From NCBI GenBank assembly GCA_003149835.1, contig QAMX01000003.1:1-26584 (forward strand): 26,584 nt of DNA. The letters are read 5' to 3'. The first letter of the stretch is position 1, and every line of letters starts with the position of its first letter. This stretch comes from Clostridiales bacterium. Lineage in GTDB: Bacteria > Bacillota > Clostridia > Oscillospirales > QAMX01. This document shows, piece after piece, positions 1 to 9,619 of this stretch. Both the position numbers and the translations under genes were made by a program. The notes below the pieces were generated by a model, which was not told the DNA's origin, did not search any database, and worked only from the letters and a program-made list of their open reading frames with translations.

Positions 1-224
1 GCTTTGCTCGCCAAAGTCGAGTTTTTGAGGCGGCAAAGCCACCTCAAAAACGAATTGGAATGGGAAAGCAAGAGCCTATAAATCTCGTGATAGCGCCTCC
101 GCCGCAGCCTCCGCGGCAGTCTGTATTCATAGGCTTCGGGAACTGGCCGAACGCAGGCGCGGGGCGGCAGGCGCAAAAAGAGTTCTTCGGCTCCTCCGCC
201 GTCCGCTCCGTCCGCCCGTTTCCG
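1..224. other. Non-coding left edge with two dyad structures
   Basis: No convincing gene is seen here. Two inverted repeats are visible. The first pairs 21-34 with 38-51 around an AAA loop and has one mismatch. The second pairs 73-83 with 125-135 and encloses a GCCGC/GCGGC hairpin (101-105 with 113-117). In the second repeat one position is A/C on the plus strand but U-G on the minus strand, so it folds better as a minus-strand transcript, downstream of pyrH. Neither hairpin is followed by a clear U-run, so they are not ordinary intrinsic terminators. The ribosome recycling factor gene frr, which often follows pyrH, is absent from this stretch. Confidence 0.4.
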
Positions 225-938
225 CTATTTCCGGATCATCGTCCCGATTTTTTCGCCCTTGACAGCGCGGACGATGTTCATCGGGTCTTCCAGCGCAAAC
301 AGCAGCACGGGGATATCGTTGTCCATTGAGAGCGAGGTCGCCGTTGAATCGAGGGCGGCGAGCCCGCGGCTGAGGATCTCCTGATAGGTCAGCTCGTCGA
401 ATTTCTTCGCGGCCGGATTTTTGCGCGGATCGTCGTCATAGACGCCGTCGATGTTCTTGGCGAGCATAATGATCTCGGCGTTGATCTCCGCGCCGCGCAG
501 AACCGCGACCGTATCGGTTGAAAAATACGGATTGCCCATGCCGCACCCGAAGATGACGACGCGGCCTTTTTCGAGGTGGCGCACCGCGCGCAGCCGGATA
601 TACGGCTCGGCGATGGCGCGCATTTCAATGGCGGTCTGCACGCGAACGTCGACGCCGCGCTTTTCAAGCGCGTCGGCGAGCGCGAGGCTGTTCATCGTCG
701 TCGCCAGCATGCCCATATGGTCGGCGCGCGTCCGCTCCATGCCCGCGCCGTTTTTGACGCCGCGCCAGAAGTTGCCGCCGCCGACGACAATGCCGATCTC
801 GCAGCCGAGCCGCGCCGTCTCGGCGATCGCCTCGACGACCCGGTCGATCACGGCGCGGTCAAGGCCGAAGCCCTCCGCACCGGCCAGCGCCTCGCCGCTG
901 ATTTTGATGAGCACGCGCTTATATTGAATTCCGTCCAA
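225..938 (-). CDS. pyrH: UMP kinase (uridylate kinase)
   Basis: This enzyme phosphorylates UMP to UDP with ATP in the cytoplasm, in de novo pyrimidine nucleotide synthesis. The 237-residue protein has the normal length for the bacterial hexameric family. Visible motifs are KISGEAL (12-18), GGGNFWRG (53-60), [13 protein letters not shown] (71-83), the nucleotide/UMP segment [13 protein letters not shown] (131-143) and [11 protein letters not shown] (161-171). The start is a TTG codon at 938, preceded by GGAG with 8 nt spacing; no in-frame ATG precedes the conserved [12 protein letters not shown] segment. It lies 181 nt downstream of ligA on the same strand. The gap contains a small GC-rich hairpin (966-972 with 984-990) but no clear promoter, so co-transcription with ligA is possible. 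The usual partners tsf and frr are not adjacent here. Confidence 0.96.
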   Translation of the reverse strand: MDGIQYKRVLIKISGEALAGAEGFGLDRAVIDRVVEAIAETARLGCEIGIVVGGGNFWRGVKNGAGMERTRADHMGMLATTMNSLALADALEKRGVDVRVQTAIEMRAIAEPYIRLRAVRHLEKGRVVIFGCGMGNPYFSTDTVAVLRGAEINAEIIMLAKNIDGVYDDDPRKNPAAKKFDELTYQEILSRGLAALDSTATSLSMDNDIPVLLFALEDPMNIVRAVKGEKIGTMIRK

Positions 939-1119
939 AACACCATCTCCGCTTCGTTTTCGCTCGGCGCGCCGTTCTATACCGCGCGCCCCTCTTATTT
1001 TACCTTAAAACCGCTGTTTTGCATAGCCCATTTTGTAAATTTTTCTTCCCGCCGCCTCTGCCGCGCTCCCGCCCGAAGCGTTTTCTGGATACCCTGCGGC
1101 CGGACGCGCCGCGCCGCTC

Positions 1120-3186
<2,067 letters not shown>

Positions 3187-3225
3187 TCATGGTCGTCTTG
3201 TTTGATCGAATTTTCTGTTCTCTAT

Positions 3226-3254
3226 ATTTTACCACATTCCGCCTCAAATGAAAA
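3226..3254 (-). promoter_or_regulatory. Probable sigma-A promoter of ligA
   Basis: On the minus strand a -35 element TTTTCA (3249-3254) is followed after 17 nt by TAAAAT (3226-3231), giving a leader of roughly 75 nt before ligA. The -35 matches consensus at four of six positions. The same 13-mer around the -35 recurs at the chromate-transporter promoter near 16802-16814, again 17 nt from its -10. Confidence 0.55.
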
Positions 3255-3293
3255 GGGGAATTTTTTCCATTCCTGCGGCGCCGCCGATTTGAA

Positions 3294-3309
3294 TGTTTCA
3301 CGTGAAACA
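3294..3309. promoter_or_regulatory. parS: parS centromere site 1
   Basis: This is an exact copy of the 16-bp bacterial parS consensus TGTTTCACGTGAAACA, extended to a 20-bp perfect palindrome (3292-3311). ParB dimers load here and slide along DNA as CTP-dependent clamps. It lies in the ligA-parA intergenic region, 71 bp from the second copy. Confidence 0.95.
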
Positions 3310-3354
3310 TTTCCCTTATGACGACGCGCGCTTTTTCACAGACCTCCCTTTCAG

Positions 3355-3390
3355 CCAAATCAAATGTTTCACGTGAAACATTTGATTTGG
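3355..3390. promoter_or_regulatory. parS: parS centromere site 2 inside a 36-bp perfect palindrome
   Basis: The core TGTTTCACGTGAAACA occupies 3365-3380. The symmetry continues perfectly outward to 3355 and 3390, far beyond the 16 bp that ParB normally reads. The palindrome ends 2 bp before the -35 hexamer of parA (3393), so ParB bound here could affect parA transcription. Confidence 0.95.
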
Positions 3391-3392
3391 GC

Positions 3393-3420
3393 TTGAAATC
3401 GCGGAGAGATGTGCTATAAT
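3393..3420 (+). promoter_or_regulatory. Sigma-A promoter of parA
   Basis: TTGAAA (3393-3398) and TATAAT (3415-3420) are separated by 16 nt, so transcription should start near 3427, about 105 nt ahead of parA. The promoter abuts the long parS palindrome, which suggests autoregulation by ParB. Confidence 0.8.
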
Positions 3421-3532
3421 ATAAAAAGCTTGTCTGCGCTTTTCGCGGCAGGCCCACTCTGCGCTTTTCCGCGTTCTCTGCGCCAAAAAATACGCCGTAC
3501 AAATCACACTCATCTTTGAAGGGAGCGGACAG

Positions 3533-4321
3533 ATGTCACAGGAACACACCGGAACGCTCGTCGTCGCCGTTGCGAATCAAAAGGGCGGCGTCGGCAAAAC
3601 AACCACCGCGGTCAATCTGTCCGCCGGCCTGACGCTTGCAGGCTATCAAACGCTGCTCGTCGATTTTGACCCGCAGGGCAACGCCACGTCAAGCTTTGGC
3701 CTCGGCAAGCGCGACAGCGGCCCCAATATTTTTGACCTGATGGACGGCGGCACGGAAATCGCCTCCGCTGTGCGCAAAACCAAGTTCGGCGATATCATCC
3801 CCTCCTGTCTCGACCTCGCAGGCAGCGAAATCACGCTCGTCAACAAGGAAAACCGCGAGTTTTGCCTCAAAAACGCCTTAGAGCCGCTCCGGAACCGCTA
3901 CGATGTCATTCTCATCGACTGCCCGCCCGGCCTTGGCCTGTTGATGATCAACGCTCTGACGGCGAGCGACAGCGTTATGATTCCCCTTCAATGCGAATAC
4001 TTCGCGCTCGAAGGGCTTTCCATGATGGTCGATACGATTCGCTCCGTGCGCAAGCGCCTGAACCCGCGCCTTGAAATCGACGGATTTCTGTTCACGATGT
4101 TCGACGGGCGCACCAATCTGTCGGCGCAGGTCGTGCGCGAGGTCAAAAAATACTTTTCCGATAAGATCTATAAAACCGTCATTGCGCGCAACGTTCGCCT
4201 CAGCGAAGCGCCCAGCCATGGCAAGCCCGTGCAGTTTTACGACAAGCATTCCAAGGGCGCGCACAATTATAACGAGCTGACCGAAGAATTTATCAAGCGC
4301 AACCACCTGCGGAAAAAATAA
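3533..4321 (+). CDS. parA: Chromosome-partitioning ATPase ParA (Soj)
   Basis: ParA is a deviant-Walker ATPase that binds DNA non-specifically and works with ParB-parS in origin segregation and, in Bacillus, in control of DnaA. The 262-residue protein shows the deviant Walker A motif KGGVGKTT (17-24), the Walker A' region DFDPQGNATSS near 44, and the Walker B segment VILIDCPPGLG near 124-134. The C-terminal NVRLSEAPSHGKP motif is typical of chromosomal ParA/Soj. There is no N-terminal helix-turn-helix extension, so this is the chromosomal rather than plasmid type. The ATG at 3533 follows GGGAG at good spacing. parB lies downstream after an unusually long 246-nt gap. Confidence 0.96.
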   Translation: MSQEHTGTLVVAVANQKGGVGKTTTAVNLSAGLTLAGYQTLLVDFDPQGNATSSFGLGKRDSGPNIFDLMDGGTEIASAVRKTKFGDIIPSCLDLAGSEITLVNKENREFCLKNALEPLRNRYDVILIDCPPGLGLLMINALTASDSVMIPLQCEYFALEGLSMMVDTIRSVRKRLNPRLEIDGFLFTMFDGRTNLSAQVVREVKKYFSDKIYKTVIARNVRLSEAPSHGKPVQFYDKHSKGAHNYNELTEEFIKRNHLRKK

Positions 4322-4567
4322 AATTTACAGAGCCGGCGGAGAAGCGGTTTTCACCGGCGCAAGGCGGAAAACCGGCCGTTGAGAAACCCCTCGCGGCGCC
4401 GTTTGGCAAAGCCTCGCCTCATTTGATCTGATGTTTCCGCGGCTGTTTTCGTATAAAAAAGGGCAATGCTTTCATTTGCTGTCGCTAAGTTTTCAAATAG
4501 CCCGCCGTTTTTCCGCCGGAGACGGCGCGGGCAGAGATCATCACCGGCGGAGAAACGGAGCTCTACT
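4322..4567 (+). other. parA-parB spacer with hairpins
   Basis: No gene was recognised in this 246-nt spacer. It contains a GC-rich dyad (4345-4352 with 4367-4374) without a following U-run, and an AT-rich segment with TATAAA near 4452 that could be a weak promoter element. Chromosomal parA and parB genes usually overlap or nearly touch, so the size is notable. Confidence 0.35.
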
Positions 4568-5446
4568 ATGGCAAAATCCGCCGGACTCGGGCGCGGGCTG
4601 GACGAGCTGTTCGGCTCATCGGCCGAGGAACAGAACGCCGGCCCCGTCACGACGCTGAATATCAGCGCCCTGGAACCAAACCGCGACCAGCCCCGCCGCT
4701 ATTTCGACGAGGAGCGCCTGACCTCGCTCGCCGAAAGCATCGGCCGCCACGGCATCGTCACGCCGCTGACCGTGCGCAGGATTTCAGAGGGGCGCTATAA
4801 AATTATCGCCGGTGAACGGCGTTACCGCGCCGCGCGCCGCGCCGGCCTGACCGAGGTGCCCGTCATCGTCCTCGACGCCGACGAGCTGCGCGCCACGGAA
4901 ATCGCGCTCGTCGAAAATTTACAGAGAGCCGATCTCAACCCCATCGAGGAGGCGGAGGGCTACCGCTCGCTGATTGAACGGTACGGTCTGCGGCAGGAGG
5001 ACGTCGCGGAGCGCGTCGGCCGCTCGCGCAGCGCCGTCGCCAACGCGCTGCGGCTGCTCGACCTGCCGGAGGCCATCGCCGAGCACGTCGTCGACGGAGA
5101 CCTGTCGGCGGGGCACGCGCGCGCGCTGCTCGCGCTCGACGACCCGAAAACCCAGGCGGCGGCAGCCGAAACCGTCATCGCCGAAGAGCTGTCGGTGCGG
5201 CAGACCGAGCAGCTCGTCAAACGGCTGAAAGCCGCGCAGGAGGCCGCCGCCGCGCCGCCGAAGCCGGCCGCGCCGGATTACGCCGGCGAGCTGGCGCGGG
5301 AGCTGTCGACTCTCCTCGGCCGCAGCGTAAAAATTACGCCGAAGGGAAAAAACAAAGGCCGGGTCGTTCTCGATTATTACAGCTTAGACGATCTGGACGA
5401 GCTTTTAAAGCTCCTGCGCGCTCAGAACCGCCTGCCGGAGCAGTGA
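4568..5446 (+). CDS. parB: Chromosome-partitioning protein ParB (Spo0J)
   Basis: ParB is a CTP-dependent DNA clamp that loads at parS, spreads on flanking DNA, stimulates ParA and recruits condensin. The 292-residue protein starts with the ParA-stimulating peptide KSAGLGRGLDELF, carries the CTP-binding GERRYRA box (82-88), the ENLQR segment (116-120), a helix-turn-helix around 143-165, and a C-terminal dimerisation domain. I chose the ATG at 4568, 7 nt after GGAG, because it gives the conserved N-terminal peptide; the open frame reaches back to 4466, but the extra residues are basic, low-complexity and unlike ParB. The parS sites lie about 1.2 kb upstream. Confidence 0.96.
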   Translation: MAKSAGLGRGLDELFGSSAEEQNAGPVTTLNISALEPNRDQPRRYFDEERLTSLAESIGRHGIVTPLTVRRISEGRYKIIAGERRYRAARRAGLTEVPVIVLDADELRATEIALVENLQRADLNPIEEAEGYRSLIERYGLRQEDVAERVGRSRSAVANALRLLDLPEAIAEHVVDGDLSAGHARALLALDDPKTQAAAAETVIAEELSVRQTEQLVKRLKAAQEAAAAPPKPAAPDYAGELARELSTLLGRSVKITPKGKNKGRVVLDYYSLDDLDELLKLLRAQNRLPEQ

Positions 5447-5517
5447 TTTTTCCCCATGCCCCGCATTCAGGGGCGGAAAAACCCGAAACAATCCAAAAAT
5501 AAAGGAATTGAGAGAAT

Positions 5518-6813
5518 ATGCTGGACATCAGGCTGATCAAAGAAAATCCCGAAGAAATCAAGGCGCGGCTGCTGGCCAAGGGCCGCGACTGCGGCGAGGA
5601 AATCGACCGGATCCTCGCGCTCGACGAAAAGCGCCGCGACCTCATCCACGACGGCGAGCAGCTCAAAGCGCGGCAGAACAAGGCCTCGAAGGAGATTCCC
5701 ATGCGCAAAAAGGCGGGCGAGGACGTCGCGCCGCTGCTCGCGGAGATGAAGGCGATTTCCGAAGAAATCAAAGCCTCCGACGCCGCGCTCAGAGAGGTGG
5801 ACGCGGAATGGCGGAAGCTGATGCTCGCGCTGCCGAACCTGCCCGATCCCGACCTGAAACCGGGCGGCAAGGAGAACAACGAGCCGATCCGCTATTACGG
5901 CGAGCCGCACGTCTTTGATTTTGAGCCGAAAAACCATGTCGACCTCTGCACCGATCTGGGGCTGATCGATTATCCGCGCGGCGCCAAGCTGAGCGGCAGC
6001 GGCTTCTGGATCTACCGCGGGCTGGGCGCGCGGCTCGAATGGGCGCTTTTGAATTATTTCATCGACACCCACATTGGCGACGGCTACGAGCTCGTGCTCG
6101 TCCCGCATATGCTCGGATATGAGTGCGGCCTGACCGCCGGCCAGTTCCCGAAATTCGAAGACGACGTCTACTGGCTCGCCGAGGCCGAGGATCAGCAGCG
6201 CCGCTTCATGCTGCCGACCGCGGAGACGGCGCTGGTCAACCTGCACCGCGACGAGATTTTGACCGAGGCCGACCTGCCGCGCAAGTATATCTCCTACACG
6301 CCGTGCTTCCGCCGCGAGGCGGGCAGCTACCGCGCCGACGAACGCGGCATGGTGCGCGGCCACCAGTTCAACAAGGTGGAGATGGTCCAGTATACGCTGC
6401 CCGAGCGCTCCGACGAGGCCTTTGAAGAGCTGGTCGGCAAGGCCGAGGCGCTGGTCAAGGGGCTCGGCTTCCACTTCCGCACCGTCAAGCTCGCCGCCGC
6501 CGACTGCTCGGCCTCCATGGCGCGGACGTATGACATCGAGATCCACATCCCCTCGATGAATGGCTATAAGGAGGTCTCCTCCGTCTCCAACGCCCGCGAG
6601 TATCAGGCGCGGCGCGGCATGGTGCGCGTCCGGCGCGACGGCTCCAAGCAGACCGAGTTCGTCCACACGCTCAACGGCTCCGGCCTCGCCACCTCGCGGA
6701 TTTTGCCGGCCGTCGTCGAACAGAATCAGCTCAAAAACGGCGACGTCGTCGTGCCCGAGGTGCTGCGCAAATATCTGGGCGGCATCGAGGTCATCACGCG
6801 GCAGGAAAAATGA
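5518..6813 (+). CDS. serS: Seryl-tRNA synthetase
   Basis: This class II synthetase charges tRNA-Ser with serine in the cytoplasm. The 431-residue protein has the N-terminal antiparallel coiled-coil arm that binds the tRNA-Ser long variable arm (about 30-100), class II motif 2 (TPCFRREAGSYRADERG, from 261) and motif 3 (TLNGSGLATSRILPAVVE, from 384). The ATG at 5518 is preceded by AAAGGA and GAGAG purine tracts. No T-box is seen in the 71-nt gap after parB, so serS lacks the tRNA-sensing leader present elsewhere in this window. Its TGA overlaps the ATG of the next gene by 4 nt, implying translational coupling with the acetyltransferase. Confidence 0.97.
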   Translation: MLDIRLIKENPEEIKARLLAKGRDCGEEIDRILALDEKRRDLIHDGEQLKARQNKASKEIPMRKKAGEDVAPLLAEMKAISEEIKASDAALREVDAEWRKLMLALPNLPDPDLKPGGKENNEPIRYYGEPHVFDFEPKNHVDLCTDLGLIDYPRGAKLSGSGFWIYRGLGARLEWALLNYFIDTHIGDGYELVLVPHMLGYECGLTAGQFPKFEDDVYWLAEAEDQQRRFMLPTAETALVNLHRDEILTEADLPRKYISYTPCFRREAGSYRADERGMVRGHQFNKVEMVQYTLPERSDEAFEELVGKAEALVKGLGFHFRTVKLAAADCSASMARTYDIEIHIPSMNGYKEVSSVSNAREYQARRGMVRVRRDGSKQTEFVHTLNGSGLATSRILPAVVEQNQLKNGDVVVPEVLRKYLGGIEVITRQEK

Positions 6814-7445
6814 TCTTCACCATCAGGCATCTGGGGACCGCGCCGCTGAAAACGGCGCGTCTGACGCTGCGCCGCCTGACCGCAGACGACGCGGAGGCCA
6901 TGCATAGAAACTGGGCCTCGGATCCCGAGGTATACCGTTATATGACCTCGCGCAGAATGCCCGAAATCGACGATGTGCGCCGCTTTATCGCCCAAAAGCT
7001 CGAAGCGTATGAAAGCGCCGACACCTATTACTGGGCCGTCGTCTGCGACGCCGACGGCGAGAACATCGGCATGGCGACGCTGACCGAGGTGCTGACCTAC
7101 GCGCGCACAGCCAATCTCGCCTATTCGCTCGGCCGGCGCTGGTGGGGGCAGGGCTATGCGCATGAGGCGGCCGAGGCCGTGCTTGCGTTCGCGTTTGAGC
7201 AGGTCGGCTTCCGCAAAATTTACGGCTGCCACTTTGTCGGGAACGAACGTTCCGGTCTGGTGCTGCGCGCCTGCGGGATGCGCCATGTCGGGCGGAGCGG
7301 CTCGCCGATCTACCACCATGGCGAATATCTGTCCTTCGAGCGCTATGAGTTGACGGCCAAGCAGTACGAGCTGCGCCGCCATACCCAGGCGCGGCCGCGA
7401 TTTCACAGCCTGCGGAAGCATGCCGAAACCGACTTTTTTGAATAA
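6810..7445 (+). CDS. GNAT-family N-acetyltransferase, RimJ/RimL-like
   Basis: The 211-residue protein belongs to the acetyl-CoA-dependent GNAT superfamily, RimJ/RimL branch. Visible signatures are the N-terminal TARLTLRRLTADDAEAM segment and the acetyl-CoA pyrophosphate loop RRWWGQGYAHEA (about 109-120), followed by NERSGLVLRACGMRHVG. Such proteins acetylate protein N-termini, amines or antibiotics; the substrate cannot be told from sequence. The start codon overlaps the serS stop (ATGA) and follows AGGA closely, so the gene is coupled to serS. The last ~40 residues after the acetyltransferase fold are polar and not recognised. A strong terminator follows. Confidence 0.85.
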   Translation: MIFTIRHLGTAPLKTARLTLRRLTADDAEAMHRNWASDPEVYRYMTSRRMPEIDDVRRFIAQKLEAYESADTYYWAVVCDADGENIGMATLTEVLTYARTANLAYSLGRRWWGQGYAHEAAEAVLAFAFEQVGFRKIYGCHFVGNERSGLVLRACGMRHVGRSGSPIYHHGEYLSFERYELTAKQYELRRHTQARPRFHSLRKHAETDFFE

Positions 7446-7512
7446 AAAAAGATTGATGCCAGAGAATTTTTACACAAAAACCCTGTTTTTTCGTTTTTAA
7501 CCTGTTTGCCGA

Positions 7513-7553
7513 AAGCCGCCGGGAAGCTTTGATTCTTCCCGGCGGCTTTTTTT
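7513..7553 (+). terminator. Intrinsic terminator of the parA-parB-serS-GNAT region
   Basis: A 12-bp GC-rich stem (7515-7526 with 7535-7546, extended by A-T pairs) with an 8-nt loop is followed by seven T residues on the plus strand. The minus-strand spoVA transcripts converge on the same hairpin but meet only a short T-run there, so it is mainly a plus-strand terminator. Confidence 0.9.
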
Positions 7554-7593
7554 GAACGCGCTTTTTTTGCCTTCCCGCGTGACTCCCGCTCTG

Positions 7594-7962
7594 CTACGAT
7601 TTGTCGCCGGGCTTGGCGACGAGGGCGATGATATAGCCCAGAAACACCGCCGCGGTCACGCCTGCCGCCGTGGCTTTGAGGCCGCCGGTCATCGCGCCGA
7701 GGAAGCCGCTCTCGGCGACGGCCTCGCGCACGCCCTTGGCCAGCGCGTATCCGAAGCCGACGATCGGCACCGTCGCGCCCGCGCCGGCAAAGTCGGCGAT
7801 CTTGTCGTACAGCCCCACGGCCGTCAGCACCACGCCGACGACGACAAACAGCACGAGGATCCGCGCCGGCGTCAGCTTGGTCCTGTCGAGCAGGATTTGG
7901 CCGACGGCGCAGATGGCGCCGCCGACGAGAAACACCCATAGATAATCCAAAAACATCTTCAT
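7594..7962 (-). CDS. spoVAE: Stage V sporulation protein AE (SpoVAE/AEb type)
   Basis: This small integral membrane protein (122 residues) belongs to the SpoVA channel that imports Ca-dipicolinic acid into the forespore and releases it at germination. It is almost entirely hydrophobic, with about four membrane segments. The family signature LYDKIADFAGAGATVPIVGFG is present, paralogous to the matching segment of SpoVAC. It is the last gene of the spoVAC-spoVAD-spoVAE cassette, 30 nt after spoVAD. Two ATG codons are possible: 7962 lies only 2-3 nt after AGGA, whereas 7956 has about 8 nt spacing, so the real protein may be two residues shorter. Confidence 0.93.
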   Translation of the reverse strand: MKMFLDYLWVFLVGGAICAVGQILLDRTKLTPARILVLFVVVGVVLTAVGLYDKIADFAGAGATVPIVGFGYALAKGVREAVAESGFLGAMTGGLKATAAGVTAAVFLGYIIALVAKPGDKS

Positions 7963-7992
7963 CGTCCTTTCTGATTCCTGGCGCGGCCGCCG

Positions 7993-9012
7993 TTATTTTG
8001 TGTTGGAAATCACGACCGCATGGCAGATGCTCGGGATGCTCTCGCCCTGCTGCGAGGACAGCGTTGACAGCAGCGCGCCCGTGCCCGCAAAGACGATTCT
8101 CTGCCAGCGTCCGGCGCGCATGCCGTTGAGAACATAGCCGCAGAGCACGGCCGCGGAGCACCCGCAGCCGGAACCGCCCATATGCACGTCCTGCCTGTCG
8201 ATGTCGTAGATCATCTCGCCGCAGTCCATATAGCGGCTGCCAAGGTCTACGCCGTCGGATAAAAACATATCGCGCACGACGCCGGAGCCGAGCCGCGCCA
8301 GATCGCCGGTGAGGATCAAATCAAAGGTCTCCGGCCCGCCGCCGGATTCGTCGAACAGCGCTTTCAGCGTCTCATACGCCGCGGGCGCCATCGCCGCGCC
8401 CATGTTGTTGGCGTCCTTGATGCCCGCGTCGACGATTTGGCCGGTCGCCACATGCGTGATATACGGTCCGCCGCCGCTGGCTGAAAGGATGACGCAGCCC
8501 GCCGCCGTCGCCGTCCACTGCGCCGTCGGCGTGCGCTGGCCGCCGTATTCGAGCGGCATCCGGTACTGGCGTTCGGCCGAGCAGAAATGCGAGCTGGTGA
8601 TCGCCGCGGTGTTGCCGGCAAAGCCGCCGTCGATCACCATCGCCGACAGCCCCAGCCCCTCGGCCATCGTCGAGCAGGCGCCGTAGAGCCCTAAAAACGG
8701 AAACCCCATGTCGCGCAGGGCAAAGCTCGACCCGACGCACTGGTTTAGGAGGTCGCCCGCAAAGACATAATCGAGCGCCTGCGTGCTCAGCGCCGCCTTC
8801 TGCATGGCCGCGTCGAGCGCGAGCGCCTGCATACGGCTCTCCGCCTTTTCCCAGCTCTTCTCGCCGAATTTCGTATCGACGTTGATGAGGTCGAAGCTGT
8901 CCTTCAACGGCCCTTCGCCCTCTTTTTTGCCTACGACGCACGCCGATCCGCTGACCGAAGGCGGGTTCGCCAGCTTGACCGTATTGCGCCCCAATCGTTT
9001 TTCCGCACCCAT
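7993..9012 (-). CDS. spoVAD: Stage V sporulation protein AD
   Basis: SpoVAD is a soluble protein with a thiolase-like fold that binds dipicolinic acid and docks on the SpoVA membrane channel at the inner spore membrane. The 339-residue protein has the family pattern, including VSGSACVVGKKEGEGPL near the N-terminus, DYVFAGDLLNQ, the pseudo-active-site segment GACSTMAEGL, and a GGSGCGCSA segment near the C-terminus. The ATG at 9012 follows GGAAAGGA. It sits between spoVAC (21-nt gap) and spoVAE (30-nt gap) in one operon, expected to be expressed in the forespore. Confidence 0.95.
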   Translation of the reverse strand: MGAEKRLGRNTVKLANPPSVSGSACVVGKKEGEGPLKDSFDLINVDTKFGEKSWEKAESRMQALALDAAMQKAALSTQALDYVFAGDLLNQCVGSSFALRDMGFPFLGLYGACSTMAEGLGLSAMVIDGGFAGNTAAITSSHFCSAERQYRMPLEYGGQRTPTAQWTATAAGCVILSASGGGPYITHVATGQIVDAGIKDANNMGAAMAPAAYETLKALFDESGGGPETFDLILTGDLARLGSGVVRDMFLSDGVDLGSRYMDCGEMIYDIDRQDVHMGGSGCGCSAAVLCGYVLNGMRAGRWQRIVFAGTGALLSTLSSQQGESIPSICHAVVISNTK

Positions 9013-9033
9013 AATGGTTTTTTCCTTTCCTGA

Positions 9034-9471
9034 TTATCGGAATATGAGCAGAAGCAGCCCGTAGATCACCGACGAGGCGATCCCGTAGACGAGCACCGGC
9101 CCGGCGACGACGAACATCTTCGCCGCCAAACCGAGCACCAGCCCTTCGCTCTTGAATTCCATGGCCGGCGAGACAATTGAGTTGGCAAAGCCGGTGATCG
9201 GCACGATGAGGCCGGCGCCGACGTGCTTGGCGATGTCGTCATACAGGCTCACCCCTGTCAAAATGGCCGAGATGGCGATCAGCGTGATCGTCGCGTACGT
9301 CGCGGCGTCGGGCTTGGCCGCGCCGAGCGAACGGTACAGCGCGCCCAAAAGCTCGCCGACCACGCAGACCATGCCGCCGAACACAAACGCGATGGCGACG
9401 TTTTTCACGCTGTTGGATCTCGGCGAGCGCGCGTCGATGTATTTTGAATATTCTTCCTTTGTCATCTTCAT
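9034..9471 (-). CDS. spoVAC: Stage V sporulation protein AC
   Basis: SpoVAC is an inner-spore-membrane protein shown in Bacillus to behave as a mechanosensitive channel component for Ca-dipicolinate release. The 145-residue protein has a short polar N-terminus followed by about four membrane helices, and the signature LYDDIAKHVGAGLIVPITGFANS. It is first in the spoVAC-AD-AE cassette. The spoVAA, spoVAB and spoVAF genes are absent, as in many Clostridia. AAAGGA lies about 9 nt before the ATG at 9471. Its leader contains a 12-bp hairpin (9502-9537), and a perfect sigma-G/F promoter lies at 9599-9628. Confidence 0.94.
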   Translation of the reverse strand: MKMTKEEYSKYIDARSPRSNSVKNVAIAFVFGGMVCVVGELLGALYRSLGAAKPDAATYATITLIAISAILTGVSLYDDIAKHVGAGLIVPITGFANSIVSPAMEFKSEGLVLGLAAKMFVVAGPVLVYGIASSVIYGLLLLIFR

Positions 9472-9501
9472 ATGCTGTCATCCTTTATTGAGCCGTGTCT
9501 G

Positions 9502-9537
9502 CCCGTATCGGCCGGATTTGCCTGCCCGGCATACGGG
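9502..9537 (-). other. Leader hairpin upstream of spoVAC
   Basis: CCCGTAT (9502-9508) pairs with ATACGGG (9531-9537), and GCCGG (9511-9515) pairs with CCGGC (9526-9530), with a two-base bulge and a 10-nt loop. It falls in the spoVA 5' leader, ends about 30 nt before the start codon and has no U-run, so it is not a terminator. It may stabilise the mRNA or affect translation. Confidence 0.5.
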
Positions 9538-9579
9538 ATCTGAATCCGGCATGGTTTTCAAATTCGGAGCGGCAGGCAT

Positions 9580-9619
9580 AAAAAAACGCCCGCGCCGTTA
9601 TTATGCAGCGGCGCGGGCG
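9580..9619 (-). terminator. Intrinsic terminator of the hyd maturation operon
   Basis: On the minus strand an 11-bp GC stem (9609-9619 with 9587-9597) and an 11-nt loop are followed by a run of about seven T residues. It lies about 40 nt after the hydF stop. The loop also contains the -10 element of a sporulation promoter. Confidence 0.92.

Noticed and set aside
60..329. Plus-strand open frame at the left edge
   Set aside because: It has no ribosome site and low-complexity Pro/Arg-rich content, overlaps the 3' end of pyrH antisense, and shows no recognisable domain.
4466..4567. Upstream extension of ParB
   Set aside because: The 34 extra residues are basic and unlike ParB; ATG 4568 has GGAG at proper spacing and begins the conserved N-terminal peptide.
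5447..5517. T-box or terminator in front of serS
   Set aside because: Only a broken dyad without a U-tract and without any T-box sequence is present.
5467..6666. 399-codon minus-strand frame opposite serS
   Set aside because: It is an antisense frame of serS; all class II synthetase motifs lie on the plus strand.
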